From positions 1-37,367 of the forward strand of contig DASSXJ010000014.1 in the NCBI GenBank assembly GCA_035703895.1: a DNA stretch of 37,367 nt. The letters run 5' to 3'. Made by a program: the position numbers and the translations under genes. Each line of letters starts with the position of its first letter. Within the stretch, counting starts at the first letter, position 1. The DNA is from a bacterium (lineage in GTDB: Bacteria; Sysuimicrobiota; Sysuimicrobiia; Sysuimicrobiales; Segetimicrobiaceae). The notes beneath the pieces are model-generated. The model was not told where the DNA came from. It searched no databases and saw nothing but the letters and a program-made list of their open reading frames with translations. Of this stretch, positions 6,230 to 14,150 are shown piece after piece.

Positions 6230-8563
6230 TTAGGGATGCTCCTGCGGAGCGAGGCGCTGATGGTGCTCGGCCTCCGCGCGGATCCGGCTCCAATCGTAGC
6301 GCATCGGCCGGAGGCGGATACTCGCCCAGTCCTGGGCTTGATCCGCGTAGTGCGGGCTGCCCGGGTGGCCGGATGTACCCAGGGGGACGATCCAGGCGCT
6401 CTTGCTCCAGTCGCCCAGGTCGAAGACATAGCGGGCTACCGACGTCATCGTCACCACATAACCGGCGGCGGGGATGTACCCTCCGGCCTGCACGGTCTCG
6501 CCGTCGCCGCCCGCCGAGACCGACGGTGGATCGAGGAGCGCGGCATCTCCCGGGAAGACGGCGGAGAGCGGATGGCGAGGCCGCGTCACGTGCACCCGTC
6601 CCCAGCGCCAGGCGTCCGGGTCGGGGCCGAGCGCCGCGCGCAGTTCGGCCACCGCCTCCTCTAGAGCGCGGCGGAGCGCGGCCGGCCAGTCGTCTCCCGT
6701 TGGGAGCAGGGTCCGATCGTCGCGGCGGATCCAGTCGGCGAGGAGCGCTTTGAGCCGCGCCGCGTGACTGACCGGACCGCTCGGCGTGGTCCCGAAGGCC
6801 TCGGGAGCGAGCGGGCCGAGCAGCGGGGCCAGCAGGCCGCGCATGAGCCGCTCTCGGACCGCGGCGTAGATCGTCGGGGCCACGCCGTCGGGATCCATCA
6901 CGCCGTCCCAGGCCCGGAGCCGCTCCAGGGCCAGCCGCGCAAGGGCATCGGCGGAGGCGACCTCGTCGAGAAGGGCGATCAACTCGCGGGCTGGGATCGA
7001 TACCCGGTCGGCGTGGATCGCGGCCATGTCGGCGGCGGTCGCGCGTTCAGCGAGACGGAGATGCGCGATCACGCGGCGAGTTCGGAAGTCAGGGGCGAAG
7101 TCGAGCCCGAGGTAGTGGGGGTAGTCGGGCCCCGCGATCCGGCTGTTGGCGGTGGCGATCCAGCCTGTGTCCGGGTTCCGCTGCGCCGGCATCTCCTCGA
7201 ACGGGATCACGCCCTGCCACTCGTGATCGCCATCCCAGCCGGGCACGGGCAGCCAGGCGTTGGCGGCGGCCCGCACCGGAACCTGGCCGCGCGTTCGGTA
7301 GCCGATCGTCCCGTGGACGTCTGCAAAGACGAAGTTGTTCACGGGATCGACCCACGGGCGCATCGTGGCCTCCATCTCGTTGGCCGACTTTGCCCGCAGC
7401 ATGGGCCGGAGCGCTTCAAACGTCCGGTTGGGGCCGGCAGTCGCGCTGTAGCGAAAAGCGATCGCGCGCCCGCGCCGCGGGTCGCCGAGAGCGATCGGTC
7501 CGTGGTGCGTGATGGTGACGTCGACCTCGACCGGATCGGCGCCCCTCACCCGGATCGTCTCCCGAGCCACGACCGCCTGCAGCCATTCTCCTCGAAACCA
7601 GTACCGGTCGGGGGTGTTGGGGTCGAACCGCTCGACAAAGAGATCCTGACAATCCGCCATCGCGTGGGTCACGCACCAGGCCACGAACTGATTGTGGCCG
7701 AAATGCGGCAGGCCGGGGACTCCCGGGAAGGACAACCCGATCGCGTCGAACTCGGGGCACCCGATGTGGTTCTGGTAATACACGTTCGGCACATCGAGGG
7801 CACGATGCGGATCCCCGGCGACCAGGGGCTTGCCCGATGCCGTCCGGTGTCCGGAGAGCGCCCAGTTGTTGCTCCCGCTTCCCCAATCGCCGACCTCCGC
7901 GAGGAGCGCTGAGCCGGCAGTGAGGATCTCGAGCCCCTGGGGCGCCGGACCGCGATATTCCGCTCCCGGCGGGACGATCAATGTGGGGTTCGGTTGCGTG
8001 CCCGGGCAAAGCTTGACTGTGCGTTCGGGCCCGAGGTGACGGAGCAGCCGGGCGCGCCAGAGTTTTGCCTGCCACGCCCCCATGTCCACATGCCGCACTT
8101 TGAACACGGCCAGGCTGTCCCACGGCGTCCACGGATCGGGCGGCCCGTCGAGCAGCCGAAGCTCGACCGGAAGGGTCCGAGTCGTCGCAAGGAAGGCGTT
8201 GACCCCGGCGGCATACGCGTCCAGCATCGCCCGTGTCCCGGTATTGACCGCGTCGTAATCTGCGCGGGCGCTCTGACCGAGCTGCAGGCGGCGGAGATGG
8301 ATGTCCTGGGCGAGGGCGGCCGCGCCGGCGCATTCCGCCCAGCGCCCATACGCGCGGCGCCGATCGTATTCCATCTGCCAGAGCCGGTCCTGGGCGTGGA
8401 CAAAGCCCTGAGCGAAAAACGCGTCATACGCCGACGCCGCCATGATGTGAGGGATGCCGTCGCTGTCGCGCCAGACCTCGACCTTCGAGCGGAGGCCGGG
8501 AAGATCGATCGGCCCGTCGAGGTCGGGAAGGGCAGCTGCGAGATCCTGTCGAGTCAGCGCCAT
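6230..8563 (-). CDS. Penicillin acylase family (Ntn-hydrolase) enzyme
   Basis: 777 residues, typical length for an uncleaved penicillin/acyl-homoserine-lactone acylase precursor. The start (LPGLRSKVEVWRDSDGIPHI) and AQGFVHAQDRLWQME are hallmark alpha-subunit motifs. The autocleavage junction is GSG/SNNW with Ser231 as N-terminal nucleophile of the beta chain. Later family motifs include GVPGLPHFGHN and, near the C-terminus, GTSGHPGSPHYADQ. These enzymes hydrolyse the amide between an acyl group and an amine (beta-lactams, N-acyl homoserine lactones, N-acyl amino acids). Unlike most members it shows no signal peptide: the N-terminus is MALTRQDLAAALPDL, suggesting a cytoplasmic location. It follows the hydroxyacid dehydrogenase by 39 bp on the same strand. 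Substrate unknown. Confidence 0.9.
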   Translation of the reverse strand: MALTRQDLAAALPDLDGPIDLPGLRSKVEVWRDSDGIPHIMAASAYDAFFAQGFVHAQDRLWQMEYDRRRAYGRWAECAGAAALAQDIHLRRLQLGQSARADYDAVNTGTRAMLDAYAAGVNAFLATTRTLPVELRLLDGPPDPWTPWDSLAVFKVRHVDMGAWQAKLWRARLLRHLGPERTVKLCPGTQPNPTLIVPPGAEYRGPAPQGLEILTAGSALLAEVGDWGSGSNNWALSGHRTASGKPLVAGDPHRALDVPNVYYQNHIGCPEFDAIGLSFPGVPGLPHFGHNQFVAWCVTHAMADCQDLFVERFDPNTPDRYWFRGEWLQAVVARETIRVRGADPVEVDVTITHHGPIALGDPRRGRAIAFRYSATAGPNRTFEALRPMLRAKSANEMEATMRPWVDPVNNFVFADVHGTIGYRTRGQVPVRAAANAWLPVPGWDGDHEWQGVIPFEEMPAQRNPDTGWIATANSRIAGPDYPHYLGLDFAPDFRTRRVIAHLRLAERATAADMAAIHADRVSIPARELIALLDEVASADALARLALERLRAWDGVMDPDGVAPTIYAAVRERLMRGLLAPLLGPLAPEAFGTTPSGPVSHAARLKALLADWIRRDDRTLLPTGDDWPAALRRALEEAVAELRAALGPDPDAWRWGRVHVTRPRHPLSAVFPGDAALLDPPSVSAGGDGETVQAGGYIPAAGYVVTMTSVARYVFDLGDWSKSAWIVPLGTSGHPGSPHYADQAQDWASIRLRPMRYDWSRIRAEAEHHQRLAPQEHP

Positions 8564-8602
8564 TGCCCGCTCATCGCCGAGCGCGTCCCGCGGCTGCGGT
8601 TT

Positions 8603-9628
8603 CTACGCTCCCGGGCCACGTTCCATAGAATAGGGCTGCCAGCGTACCAGGGCCGTCCGTTCCAGGACCGAGGGGTTCACGCAGCTCATCGGCCATCTGC
8701 CGCGGAGCACCAGGGCAATCTCCTGGCCCACGCGCCGCCACCGTGCGGGATCCATTCGGGAGGAGGCCGATGCCACGTGCGGCGTGAGGATCACGTTGTC
8801 CATCTGCAGGAGTGGATTGGCGGGGGCAGGGGGTTCCTGCTCGAGCACATCCAGCCCTGCGGCGGCGATCCACCCTTGTTGCAATGCCTTGATCAACGCG
8901 GCTTCGTCCACCGTCGCCCCCCGGCCCGTGTTGACGAAGACCGCGTGCGGCTTCATCGACCGGAAGTGGTCCTCGGTCAACAGATGGCGCGCATCCGGGG
9001 TCGCCGGCGCGTGCATGGAGACGATGTCGGCCCATTGCAGCAGCTCTGCCAAGCCGACGGGCTCCACCCCGGACTGGGTCATGACCAGCTCTTCGACGTA
9101 CGGGTCATAAGCCAGCATCCGCACGCCGAACGCCTTCACGCGGGCCGCCACCGCCCTGGCCACGTGGCCAAAGCCGATGAAGCCCAACGTCTGTCCCATG
9201 AGTCGCGAATACTGCGACAGCAGGGGCCGGCCGTCTCGCCACCGACCCTCTCTGACGAACCGGTCCATGATGGTCACCCTGCGCCAGGTGGCCAGAATCA
9301 GCATCACGGCATGGTCGGCGACTTCCTCGATGAACGTGTCCGGGACATTGGTGACCGGGATTCCTCGCGCCGTCGCCGCGGCCACGTCCACGGAGTCCAC
9401 CCCGACGGACCCCAGGGCGATCACCTTGCACTTTTCTAGGCCGTCGATAATGCGCTTGGTGATCGGACGCCCTCTGCCGATCAGCGCGTCGGCGTCGCGG
9501 GCGGCGCTCAGGAACTCCTCTTCAGCCGGACTCGCGACTTCGACAATCTCCGCCCCGAGCGGGCTCAGGGCTTCCATCTCCGGTCCACCGGCTCCTCCCG
9601 GCGTCGTCACGATCTTGAAATGCGCCAC
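8603..9628 (-). CDS. D-2-hydroxyacid dehydrogenase (NAD-type, phosphoglycerate dehydrogenase-like)
   Basis: 341 residues from a GTG at 9628 with a strong AAGGAGGAGG upstream. The nucleotide-binding motif is GFGHVA at 152-157 in the context LGFIGFGHVARAVA, with Asp175 ending the second strand (AYDPY), which favours NAD over NADP. Catalytic residues of the family are all present: Arg236 (NTGRGATVDE), Glu265 (LDVLEQEPP) and His284 (TPHVAS). It interconverts a 2-keto acid and a D-2-hydroxy acid in the cytoplasm; the actual substrate is not readable. It is the promoter-proximal gene of a pair with the penicillin-acylase-family gene. Confidence 0.9.
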   Translation of the reverse strand: MAHFKIVTTPGGAGGPEMEALSPLGAEIVEVASPAEEEFLSAARDADALIGRGRPITKRIIDGLEKCKVIALGSVGVDSVDVAAATARGIPVTNVPDTFIEEVADHAVMLILATWRRVTIMDRFVREGRWRDGRPLLSQYSRLMGQTLGFIGFGHVARAVAARVKAFGVRMLAYDPYVEELVMTQSGVEPVGLAELLQWADIVSMHAPATPDARHLLTEDHFRSMKPHAVFVNTGRGATVDEAALIKALQQGWIAAAGLDVLEQEPPAPANPLLQMDNVILTPHVASASSRMDPARWRRVGQEIALVLRGRWPMSCVNPSVLERTALVRWQPYSMERGPGA

Positions 9629-9892
9629 GCTCCTCCTCCTTGGCCCCTGCCCGACTCACTTTAGCCGGTATTCGTCTACGGAAGGACGTTCTCCAAGACC
9701 TCCGTCCTGGCCTGTGGCCTCGGTGTCCCTGCCCGAGCGCTCGGAACCGCGCCGTCTTCACAACTTATTCATAACTTCTTCAATTCTGAGGAGTATGCTC
9801 CAAATAGGTGACGCTCAACCGCGGCGGCTTCCGGAGCAGCTGGGCGTGACGCAACGGTACCGACGAGGACACGACCGGAGAGGGGATTTGCG
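9629..9892. other. Divergent intergenic region with AT-rich island
   Basis: 264 bp between the divergently transcribed dehydrogenase (start 9628) and repeat-protein (start 9893) genes. A distinctly AT-rich stretch lies at about 9757-9810, with closely spaced TTCA-containing hexamers, and must hold the promoter of at least one gene. I could not choose a single -35/-10 pair. No gene or stable hairpin seen. Confidence 0.4.
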
Positions 9893-10999
9893 ATGCGACA
9901 GGCCACTGCACTTCTGCTGGGAGTGCTCCTGCCGCTCCTCGGCTTATCGGGGATCGGCAACGCTCAATCTGCCGTCCAGCTGCAGGGGACCATTCAGGCG
10001 GTCGATTGCCAGGCGCAGACGATTGTGGTGAGCGGGCCGGGCGGGACGAACACGGTCCCGGTTGCACCAAACACCCCGGTGCTGGTCAACTCGACCAGCG
10101 TCCCGTTCTGCGCCTTGCAGCAATACATCGGAGCCCCGGCGTCGGTGTGGTTGGCGGCTTACGGGAACGAGTTTGTGGCGACGCGGATTGACGTGGTCGG
10201 CGAAGCCGCCGTGGTGCCTCCGCCTTACGTAGCGCCGGTCGAGGAGGTGAGCGCGGACCCGTTGCCCATCGTGGGGATCGTTCTGGGCACGATTGCCGTA
10301 GCGGGGCTCATTTTCCTGCTCACGCATGACCGCGACGACCACTACTACCGGTATCCCTACTACGGTTCGTACTATCGGTACTATTATCGGCCGGAGTACC
10401 GGCCCTACTTTGGGTGGTACCCTGGCCAGCCCCCGATCATCACGCGTCCGGCGATCATCGGGGGATTTGTGCTCGGCACGACCGTCGTCGGCGGGCTCGA
10501 GTATCTCGTGACGCGCGATCGCGACGGCCGATTCTACCGGTATCCCTACTATGGTCCCTATCGCACGCATTATTACCGGCCCGACTATAGGCCGTATGGG
10601 GGGCCGTATCGCGATGCGCCGGTTCGTCAGGTAGACCCTCGCTGGGAGCCACCGGCATATCGTAATGTGAATAATGCGCCGGTGAACAACTATCACCCGA
10701 ATTTTAACGCCCCGGTGAACCAGGGTGGCCCGCAGCGGTGGACGCCGCCGGCGAACCAGAACGCGCCGGTGATCAACAATCATCCAAACTTTAACGCCCC
10801 GGTGAACCAGGGTGGCCCGCAGCGATGGACGCCGCCGGCGAACCAGAACGCACCGGTGATCAACAATCACCCGAACTTTAACGCCCCGGTGAACCAGGGT
10901 GGCCCTCGCCGGGATGCGCCGGCATACCGTCAACCCAGCCAGGGTCAGGGGTGTCAGGGAAGGGACCAATCATGCGGAGGCCGCGAGACCACCAGGTGA
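9893..10999 (+). CDS. Exported Tyr-rich/Asn-Pro repeat protein with duplicated membrane module
   Basis: 368 residues, family unrecognised. Signal peptide at 1-24 ending GNAQS. Residues 28-103 look like a small OB/DUF5666-like beta domain (LQGTIQAVDCQAQTIVV ... ATRIDVVG) with two cysteines. Then comes a module present twice: a hydrophobic helix ending in THDRD or TRDRD followed by YRYPYYG and a Tyr/Arg/Pro-rich stretch (about 124-175 and 187-237). The tail carries three 29-residue Asn/Pro repeats (from residue 261) and ends in a Cys/Gln/Gly-rich segment. A purine-rich Shine-Dalgarno (GAGAGGGG) precedes the ATG. Likely anchored in the membrane with a low-complexity cell-surface tail (inference). 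Antisense frames are open but compositionally poor. Confidence 0.75.
   Translation: MRQATALLLGVLLPLLGLSGIGNAQSAVQLQGTIQAVDCQAQTIVVSGPGGTNTVPVAPNTPVLVNSTSVPFCALQQYIGAPASVWLAAYGNEFVATRIDVVGEAAVVPPPYVAPVEEVSADPLPIVGIVLGTIAVAGLIFLLTHDRDDHYYRYPYYGSYYRYYYRPEYRPYFGWYPGQPPIITRPAIIGGFVLGTTVVGGLEYLVTRDRDGRFYRYPYYGPYRTHYYRPDYRPYGGPYRDAPVRQVDPRWEPPAYRNVNNAPVNNYHPNFNAPVNQGGPQRWTPPANQNAPVINNHPNFNAPVNQGGPQRWTPPANQNAPVINNHPNFNAPVNQGGPRRDAPAYRQPSQGQGCQGRDQSCGGRETTR
10673..10933 (+). repeat. Three tandem 87-bp repeats inside the repeat protein
   Basis: Units at 10673-10759, 10760-10846 and 10847-10933 each encode 29 residues beginning NAPV and containing HPNFNAPVNQGGP. Units 1 and 2 are nearly identical in DNA as well as protein; unit 3 diverges in its last third (RRDAPAYRQ). 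Each unit itself contains two NAPV half-repeats, so the array probably grew from a shorter motif. The unit stays in frame throughout. Confidence 0.95.
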
Positions 11000-11087
11000 C
11001 GCGCCGGTCCCCATACCAACTCGCTGCGATGGAACGCCGCCGCGCCAGGCGGTAGACGACGACCTCAGGTAACGAGGGTCGGCCTCC

Positions 11088-11945
11088 TTATGATCGCCCC
11101 ACACTGCGGGCGTGAAGGAGGCCGATTCCGGCCACCACGATCGCGATTCCAAGGGCTCTCAGCCATGTCATGAGATCCCCCAGCAGCAGGACGCTCAGGA
11201 CCACTGCGACAACCGGTTCGAGCATCCCGAGCGCGGCTGTTCGTGCCGCGGGCGTGACCTGAAGCGCCAAGAGTACCAGGAACGACGCGAGCGAACCGGC
11301 GATGGTGACGCTTCCGACCGCGAGGAGGGCGGGCAGGGGCATCGCAAGGTGTAGCTGCCGCGTGGCAAGCCCCGCGGTCCAGTAGATCGCCGCCGATGAC
11401 GGGAGAACCACGGACAAGACCCCGAGGGGAGAGACATCGCGCACATACCGGCGCTGGGCGACCAGGTAGAATGCCGATCCGAGCGTCCCGGCCGCGAGCG
11501 CCGCCATGCCCAGTGCCTGACCGGCGTACGGAGTCTGGCCCGCGACGAGCATGGCGCCGGCGACGATGCCGGCGAGGATGGCGATGTCGGCGGCGCGCAA
11601 CGACTCGCCCAAGAAGAGCCGTCCCATCCAGGCGACATGGACGGGCGCTGAGTTGGCGATCACCGACGCGGAGGACGCGGGCAGCACCGACAGCGCGTAG
11701 AAGTACGCCAACACCTGGAAGGGCACGACCGTCGTGCCGAGGGCGAGCAGGGGAGCGAGGAGCGACCACGGCACAGACACGACGCGCCGTGTGACCACCA
11801 GGCCGACCCACACAAACAGGGCCCCGAGCGTGGCTCGTACGGAGAGGAGCGTCAGTGGGGTCACCCCATGCGCGTAGGCGATTTTGGCGAGGATCGGGGA
11901 CACGCCAAACAGAACGGCCGCGACCAAGATAAACACCGACGCCAT
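11088..11945 (-). CDS. EamA/DMT-superfamily transporter
   Basis: 285 residues composed almost entirely of about ten hydrophobic helices, arranged as two EamA repeats (roughly 1-135 and 145-280). Family features are the opening ILVAAVLFGVSPILAKIAYAHGVTPLTLLSVRA, ALSVLPASSASVIANSAPV in repeat 1 and PAARTAALGMLEPVVAVVLSVLLLGD in repeat 2. Such carriers usually export amino acids, nucleosides or other small metabolites across the inner membrane; substrate not deducible. It starts 12 bp after the M81 metallopeptidase gene on the same strand, so the two are probably an operon, and the carrier could export that enzyme's product. Confidence 0.9.
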   Translation of the reverse strand: MASVFILVAAVLFGVSPILAKIAYAHGVTPLTLLSVRATLGALFVWVGLVVTRRVVSVPWSLLAPLLALGTTVVPFQVLAYFYALSVLPASSASVIANSAPVHVAWMGRLFLGESLRAADIAILAGIVAGAMLVAGQTPYAGQALGMAALAAGTLGSAFYLVAQRRYVRDVSPLGVLSVVLPSSAAIYWTAGLATRQLHLAMPLPALLAVGSVTIAGSLASFLVLLALQVTPAARTAALGMLEPVVAVVLSVLLLGDLMTWLRALGIAIVVAGIGLLHARSVGRS

Positions 11946-11957
11946 GGAGTCCGAATC

Positions 11958-13460
11958 CTAGAGGCGTTCGTGCCTGCGAAAGATCTGCGGGCGGGGCACA
12001 AAGGTCACGTCGTCATCCAGGGGAAAGATCGGCCGCCGGCAAATCTTGTGCCCCAGCGTCTTCAAATTCGCGCTCGTCGCGCCGGGCGCATCGATGTTGA
12101 AGTTCTTCTGCGCCCATTGATCGTACATGTGGTACTCGCAGTGCGGCGATTTGACGACGACGAGGTCATAGTCCCGGGGATTGCGGCCGTGCGCCAGGAA
12201 CATGGCCCGGTCGAAGAGGCTGACGGACCGAGTCATCGCGACGATCGTGAAGGTGCCCGCAACGAGGACCGCGGTGGGACCGGCATTGAGCTCGTTACCG
12301 CTGGTTTCCAGGACTGCGCGCCCCTCTGAGAGCATGTCGACCACGGCCGTCACCTCGATGGGGGGAAAGCGCCTGTCTAAGGCGCCGCCAAGGGGGACGC
12401 GGAGGGTGGCCCCGACGCCGGCCTCGAAGGCGGCCGCGACCGCCGGAGGGTCGACGATCGGCAGCAGGACCCGTTTCTCATATCCCGCCGCCATGAGCCC
12501 CACAAGGATCGCGTTGCTGTCGCCGGTTGCCCCGGAGGAGGTGGCGTCGGCGGCATCGGTAAAAATCACCGGTCCCGCCATGTGCCGGGCCTGCGCGATC
12601 GCCCGGTCGAGCGAGATGAGCTTCGATTGCATCCGGAAGCGGTTGGCCCAAAATTCCTCTGAGAGGCGGATCGCCTCAGCGCCCGCCAGCTGAGCATCGC
12701 TCTCGGCAACGACCACGGCTTGGCTGCACAGCTCCGGCACGTCGGTGAAGGGGTTGCCGATCATCACCCCGGCCGCAAGCGCGCGGCCTTCACGCTCGAG
12801 ACGTTGCGCCTCCCGGAGGACGTCGCCATAGCACCCCGTCTTCGTCACCAGTTCGTCGCCGCGTACGAGCGCGGGGATCACCACCCGGGCGATGACAGGA
12901 TTGAGCCGCCGGTCCATGATCTGCATCAGCAGACGCGCCGCGCGGGCCCCGGTATCGGAGAAATCGACGTGCGGGTAGGTGTGATAGATGGTCAGCCCAT
13001 CGATCGCGCGCAGCATGCGTTCGGTGAGGATGCCGTGGAGATCGAGCGAGATGACCACGGGAACCTCGGCGCCGACCATCCGCCGCACCCGCTCGAGCAG
13101 ATGCCCCTCGGGATCGAGCTCGCCGTCGGCGCCCATCGCGCCGTGCAGCGAGAAATACACGCCGTCGATGTCGCGTGCGCCCCCGGCGATCGCCTCGAGG
13201 AGCTCGCCCGACAAATGCTCCCACCCGCTCTTCGAGAGGAGGCCCGCGCTGCCCGCGCGCGTACTGCACGTGGGCACCACCTGGATCCCCCGCGCGTCGA
13301 ACACCGCGAGCGCGCCGGCCATCGAGGTGTTCCGACCTCTCCGCGTGAGCAACTCGGGGCCGCGCTGGACGGAAAAGTTTTCATACTGGCTCGGAACGGG
13401 ATTGAACGACGAGATCTCCTGCATGCATTCCACAAGGAGGACCCGGGGCAATCTGGTCAC
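11958..13460 (-). CDS. M81 family metallopeptidase (MlrC/microcystinase C-like)
   Basis: 500 residues from a GTG at 13460 with GGAG about 10 bp upstream; the frame is open further upstream but the conserved domain starts right after this GTG. MlrC family pattern: RVLLVECMQEISSFNP at the N-terminus, SLHGAMGADGELDPEG around 104-119, and the zinc site SLDLHG (Asp140, His142) plus YPHVDFSDTG (His164). The C-terminal DUF/MlrC domain contains KSPHCEYHMYDQWA. MlrC itself cuts linear peptides containing the Adda residue; most relatives have unknown substrates, so a microcystin role should not be assumed. First gene of an operon with the EamA transporter. Confidence 0.88.
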   Translation of the reverse strand: MTRLPRVLLVECMQEISSFNPVPSQYENFSVQRGPELLTRRGRNTSMAGALAVFDARGIQVVPTCSTRAGSAGLLSKSGWEHLSGELLEAIAGGARDIDGVYFSLHGAMGADGELDPEGHLLERVRRMVGAEVPVVISLDLHGILTERMLRAIDGLTIYHTYPHVDFSDTGARAARLLMQIMDRRLNPVIARVVIPALVRGDELVTKTGCYGDVLREAQRLEREGRALAAGVMIGNPFTDVPELCSQAVVVAESDAQLAGAEAIRLSEEFWANRFRMQSKLISLDRAIAQARHMAGPVIFTDAADATSSGATGDSNAILVGLMAAGYEKRVLLPIVDPPAVAAAFEAGVGATLRVPLGGALDRRFPPIEVTAVVDMLSEGRAVLETSGNELNAGPTAVLVAGTFTIVAMTRSVSLFDRAMFLAHGRNPRDYDLVVVKSPHCEYHMYDQWAQKNFNIDAPGATSANLKTLGHKICRRPIFPLDDDVTFVPRPQIFRRHERL

Positions 13461-13595
13461 CTCGGCTGCTCCGGCGCGATGCTCGTCCGGCTTCCCGGTA
13501 TTTCCCAGGGTGTGCGGATATCCCTTGTGTCCGGGCCGCCGCGCGAGCGGAAAGGACACAGAAGATTCACAAGGTATTCAAGGGTTCTTCACGGG

Positions 13596-13620
13596 CGTCT
13601 CCTACGTTGGAGTGGAGACG
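13596..13620 (+). promoter_or_regulatory. Leader hairpin upstream of small exported protein
   Basis: CGTCTCC (13596-13602) and GGAGACG (13614-13620) form a perfect 7-bp stem with an 11-nt loop, ending 13 bp before the AAGGAGG ribosome site at 13634-13640. It could shelter or expose the ribosome site or stabilise the message. Short stems are common at this GC content, so confidence is low. Confidence 0.3.
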
Positions 13621-13649
13621 AACTCGTTCCAATAAGGAGGCGACGAATC

Positions 13650-13997
13650 ATGCGTATGCTCGCCTTGGGTCTTGTGCTCGGGGTCGTGTTTGGAACAGCC
13701 TTTCAGGCCGGAGCCGCGTACATGGAAGAACCGCTGTGGTCCCGGCTGGACCGGCAGGCGCAAACCGCGTACGTAGCGGGAGTGACGGATGCGCTCGAGT
13801 CGATTACGGAATTCGCCAGGCACGTCGGGCCCGTGCAGGCCATGCAGCGCGTCAGGATTGCCTCCGGCTGCGTGGGCCGCGTCCCCGCCAATCGGTTGGC
13901 CGATGTGGGAGCTCGGGCGATGGAGCAGACTCCGCAGGCTCCGCCGGCCACGGCCATCATCATGCGGATGGTCCAGTGCGGGAGCCGTCCGTATTAG
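13650..13997 (+). CDS. Small exported hypothetical protein, 115 aa
   Basis: Starts at ATG 13650 behind a near-perfect AAGGAGG. Residues 1-22 form a signal peptide (MRMLALGLVLGVVFGTAFQAGA). The mature ~93 residues are mostly helical with the pattern QAQTAYVAGVTDALESITEFA, one internal cysteine in ASGCVGRVP and a second near the C-terminus in MVQCGSRPY, which could form a disulfide outside the cytoplasm. The layout (helix with YxxGxxDA, middle Cys, terminal Cys) is loosely like Rap1a/Tai-type immunity proteins, but too weakly to name it. It stands alone: a divergent operon lies upstream and a hairpin 18 bp downstream. Confidence 0.7.
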   Translation: MRMLALGLVLGVVFGTAFQAGAAYMEEPLWSRLDRQAQTAYVAGVTDALESITEFARHVGPVQAMQRVRIASGCVGRVPANRLADVGARAMEQTPQAPPATAIIMRMVQCGSRPY

Positions 13998-14015
13998 GGA
14001 TGCTCGCCGAGATGG

Positions 14016-14046
14016 ACCGGGACCGAAGCGCTCCGTCGGTCCCGGT
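14016..14046 (+). terminator. Hairpin after the small exported protein
   Basis: ACCGGGACCGA (14016-14026) and TCGGTCCCGGT (14036-14046) are perfect 11-bp complements around a 9-nt loop, beginning 19 bp after the TAG at 13997. There is no U-run, so it is terminator-like rather than a classical intrinsic terminator; it could equally protect the 3' end. Confidence 0.5.
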
Positions 14047-14075
14047 TCCGAAGAGGGGTCCGCAGCAATAGCGCC

Positions 14076-14089
14076 CGACGGATCCGTCG
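14076..14089. promoter_or_regulatory. 14-bp palindrome upstream of the gamma-glutamyltransferase gene
   Basis: CGACGGATCCGTCG is a perfect palindrome about 60 bp before the ATG at 14151, in the gap where the promoter of the GGT/Gfo-Idh operon should be. Could bind a dimeric regulator. No clear -10 was identified beside it. Confidence 0.25.
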
Positions 14090-14150
14090 CGCGCTCGGTG
14101 ACTGCAACGGTAGAGGAGACTTCGGGTGCGGCCATGGAATTGTTGCGGGC

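Noticed and set aside
7994-9439. 481-codon plus-strand frame opposite the penicillin acylase and dehydrogenase
   Set aside because: Antisense shadow; low-complexity basic translation and no start with a ribosome site.
10673-10933. CRISPR-like spaced repeats
   Set aside because: The repeats are contiguous, 87 bp and in frame within a protein gene; there are no spacers or cas genes.
13461-13559. Upstream extension of the M81 peptidase
   Set aside because: The GTG at 13460 has a ribosome site and the conserved domain starts right there; the extension shows no family similarity.
12720-13649. N-terminal extension of the small exported protein's frame
   Set aside because: Antisense to the M81 gene; the AAGGAGG and signal peptide fix the start at 13650.
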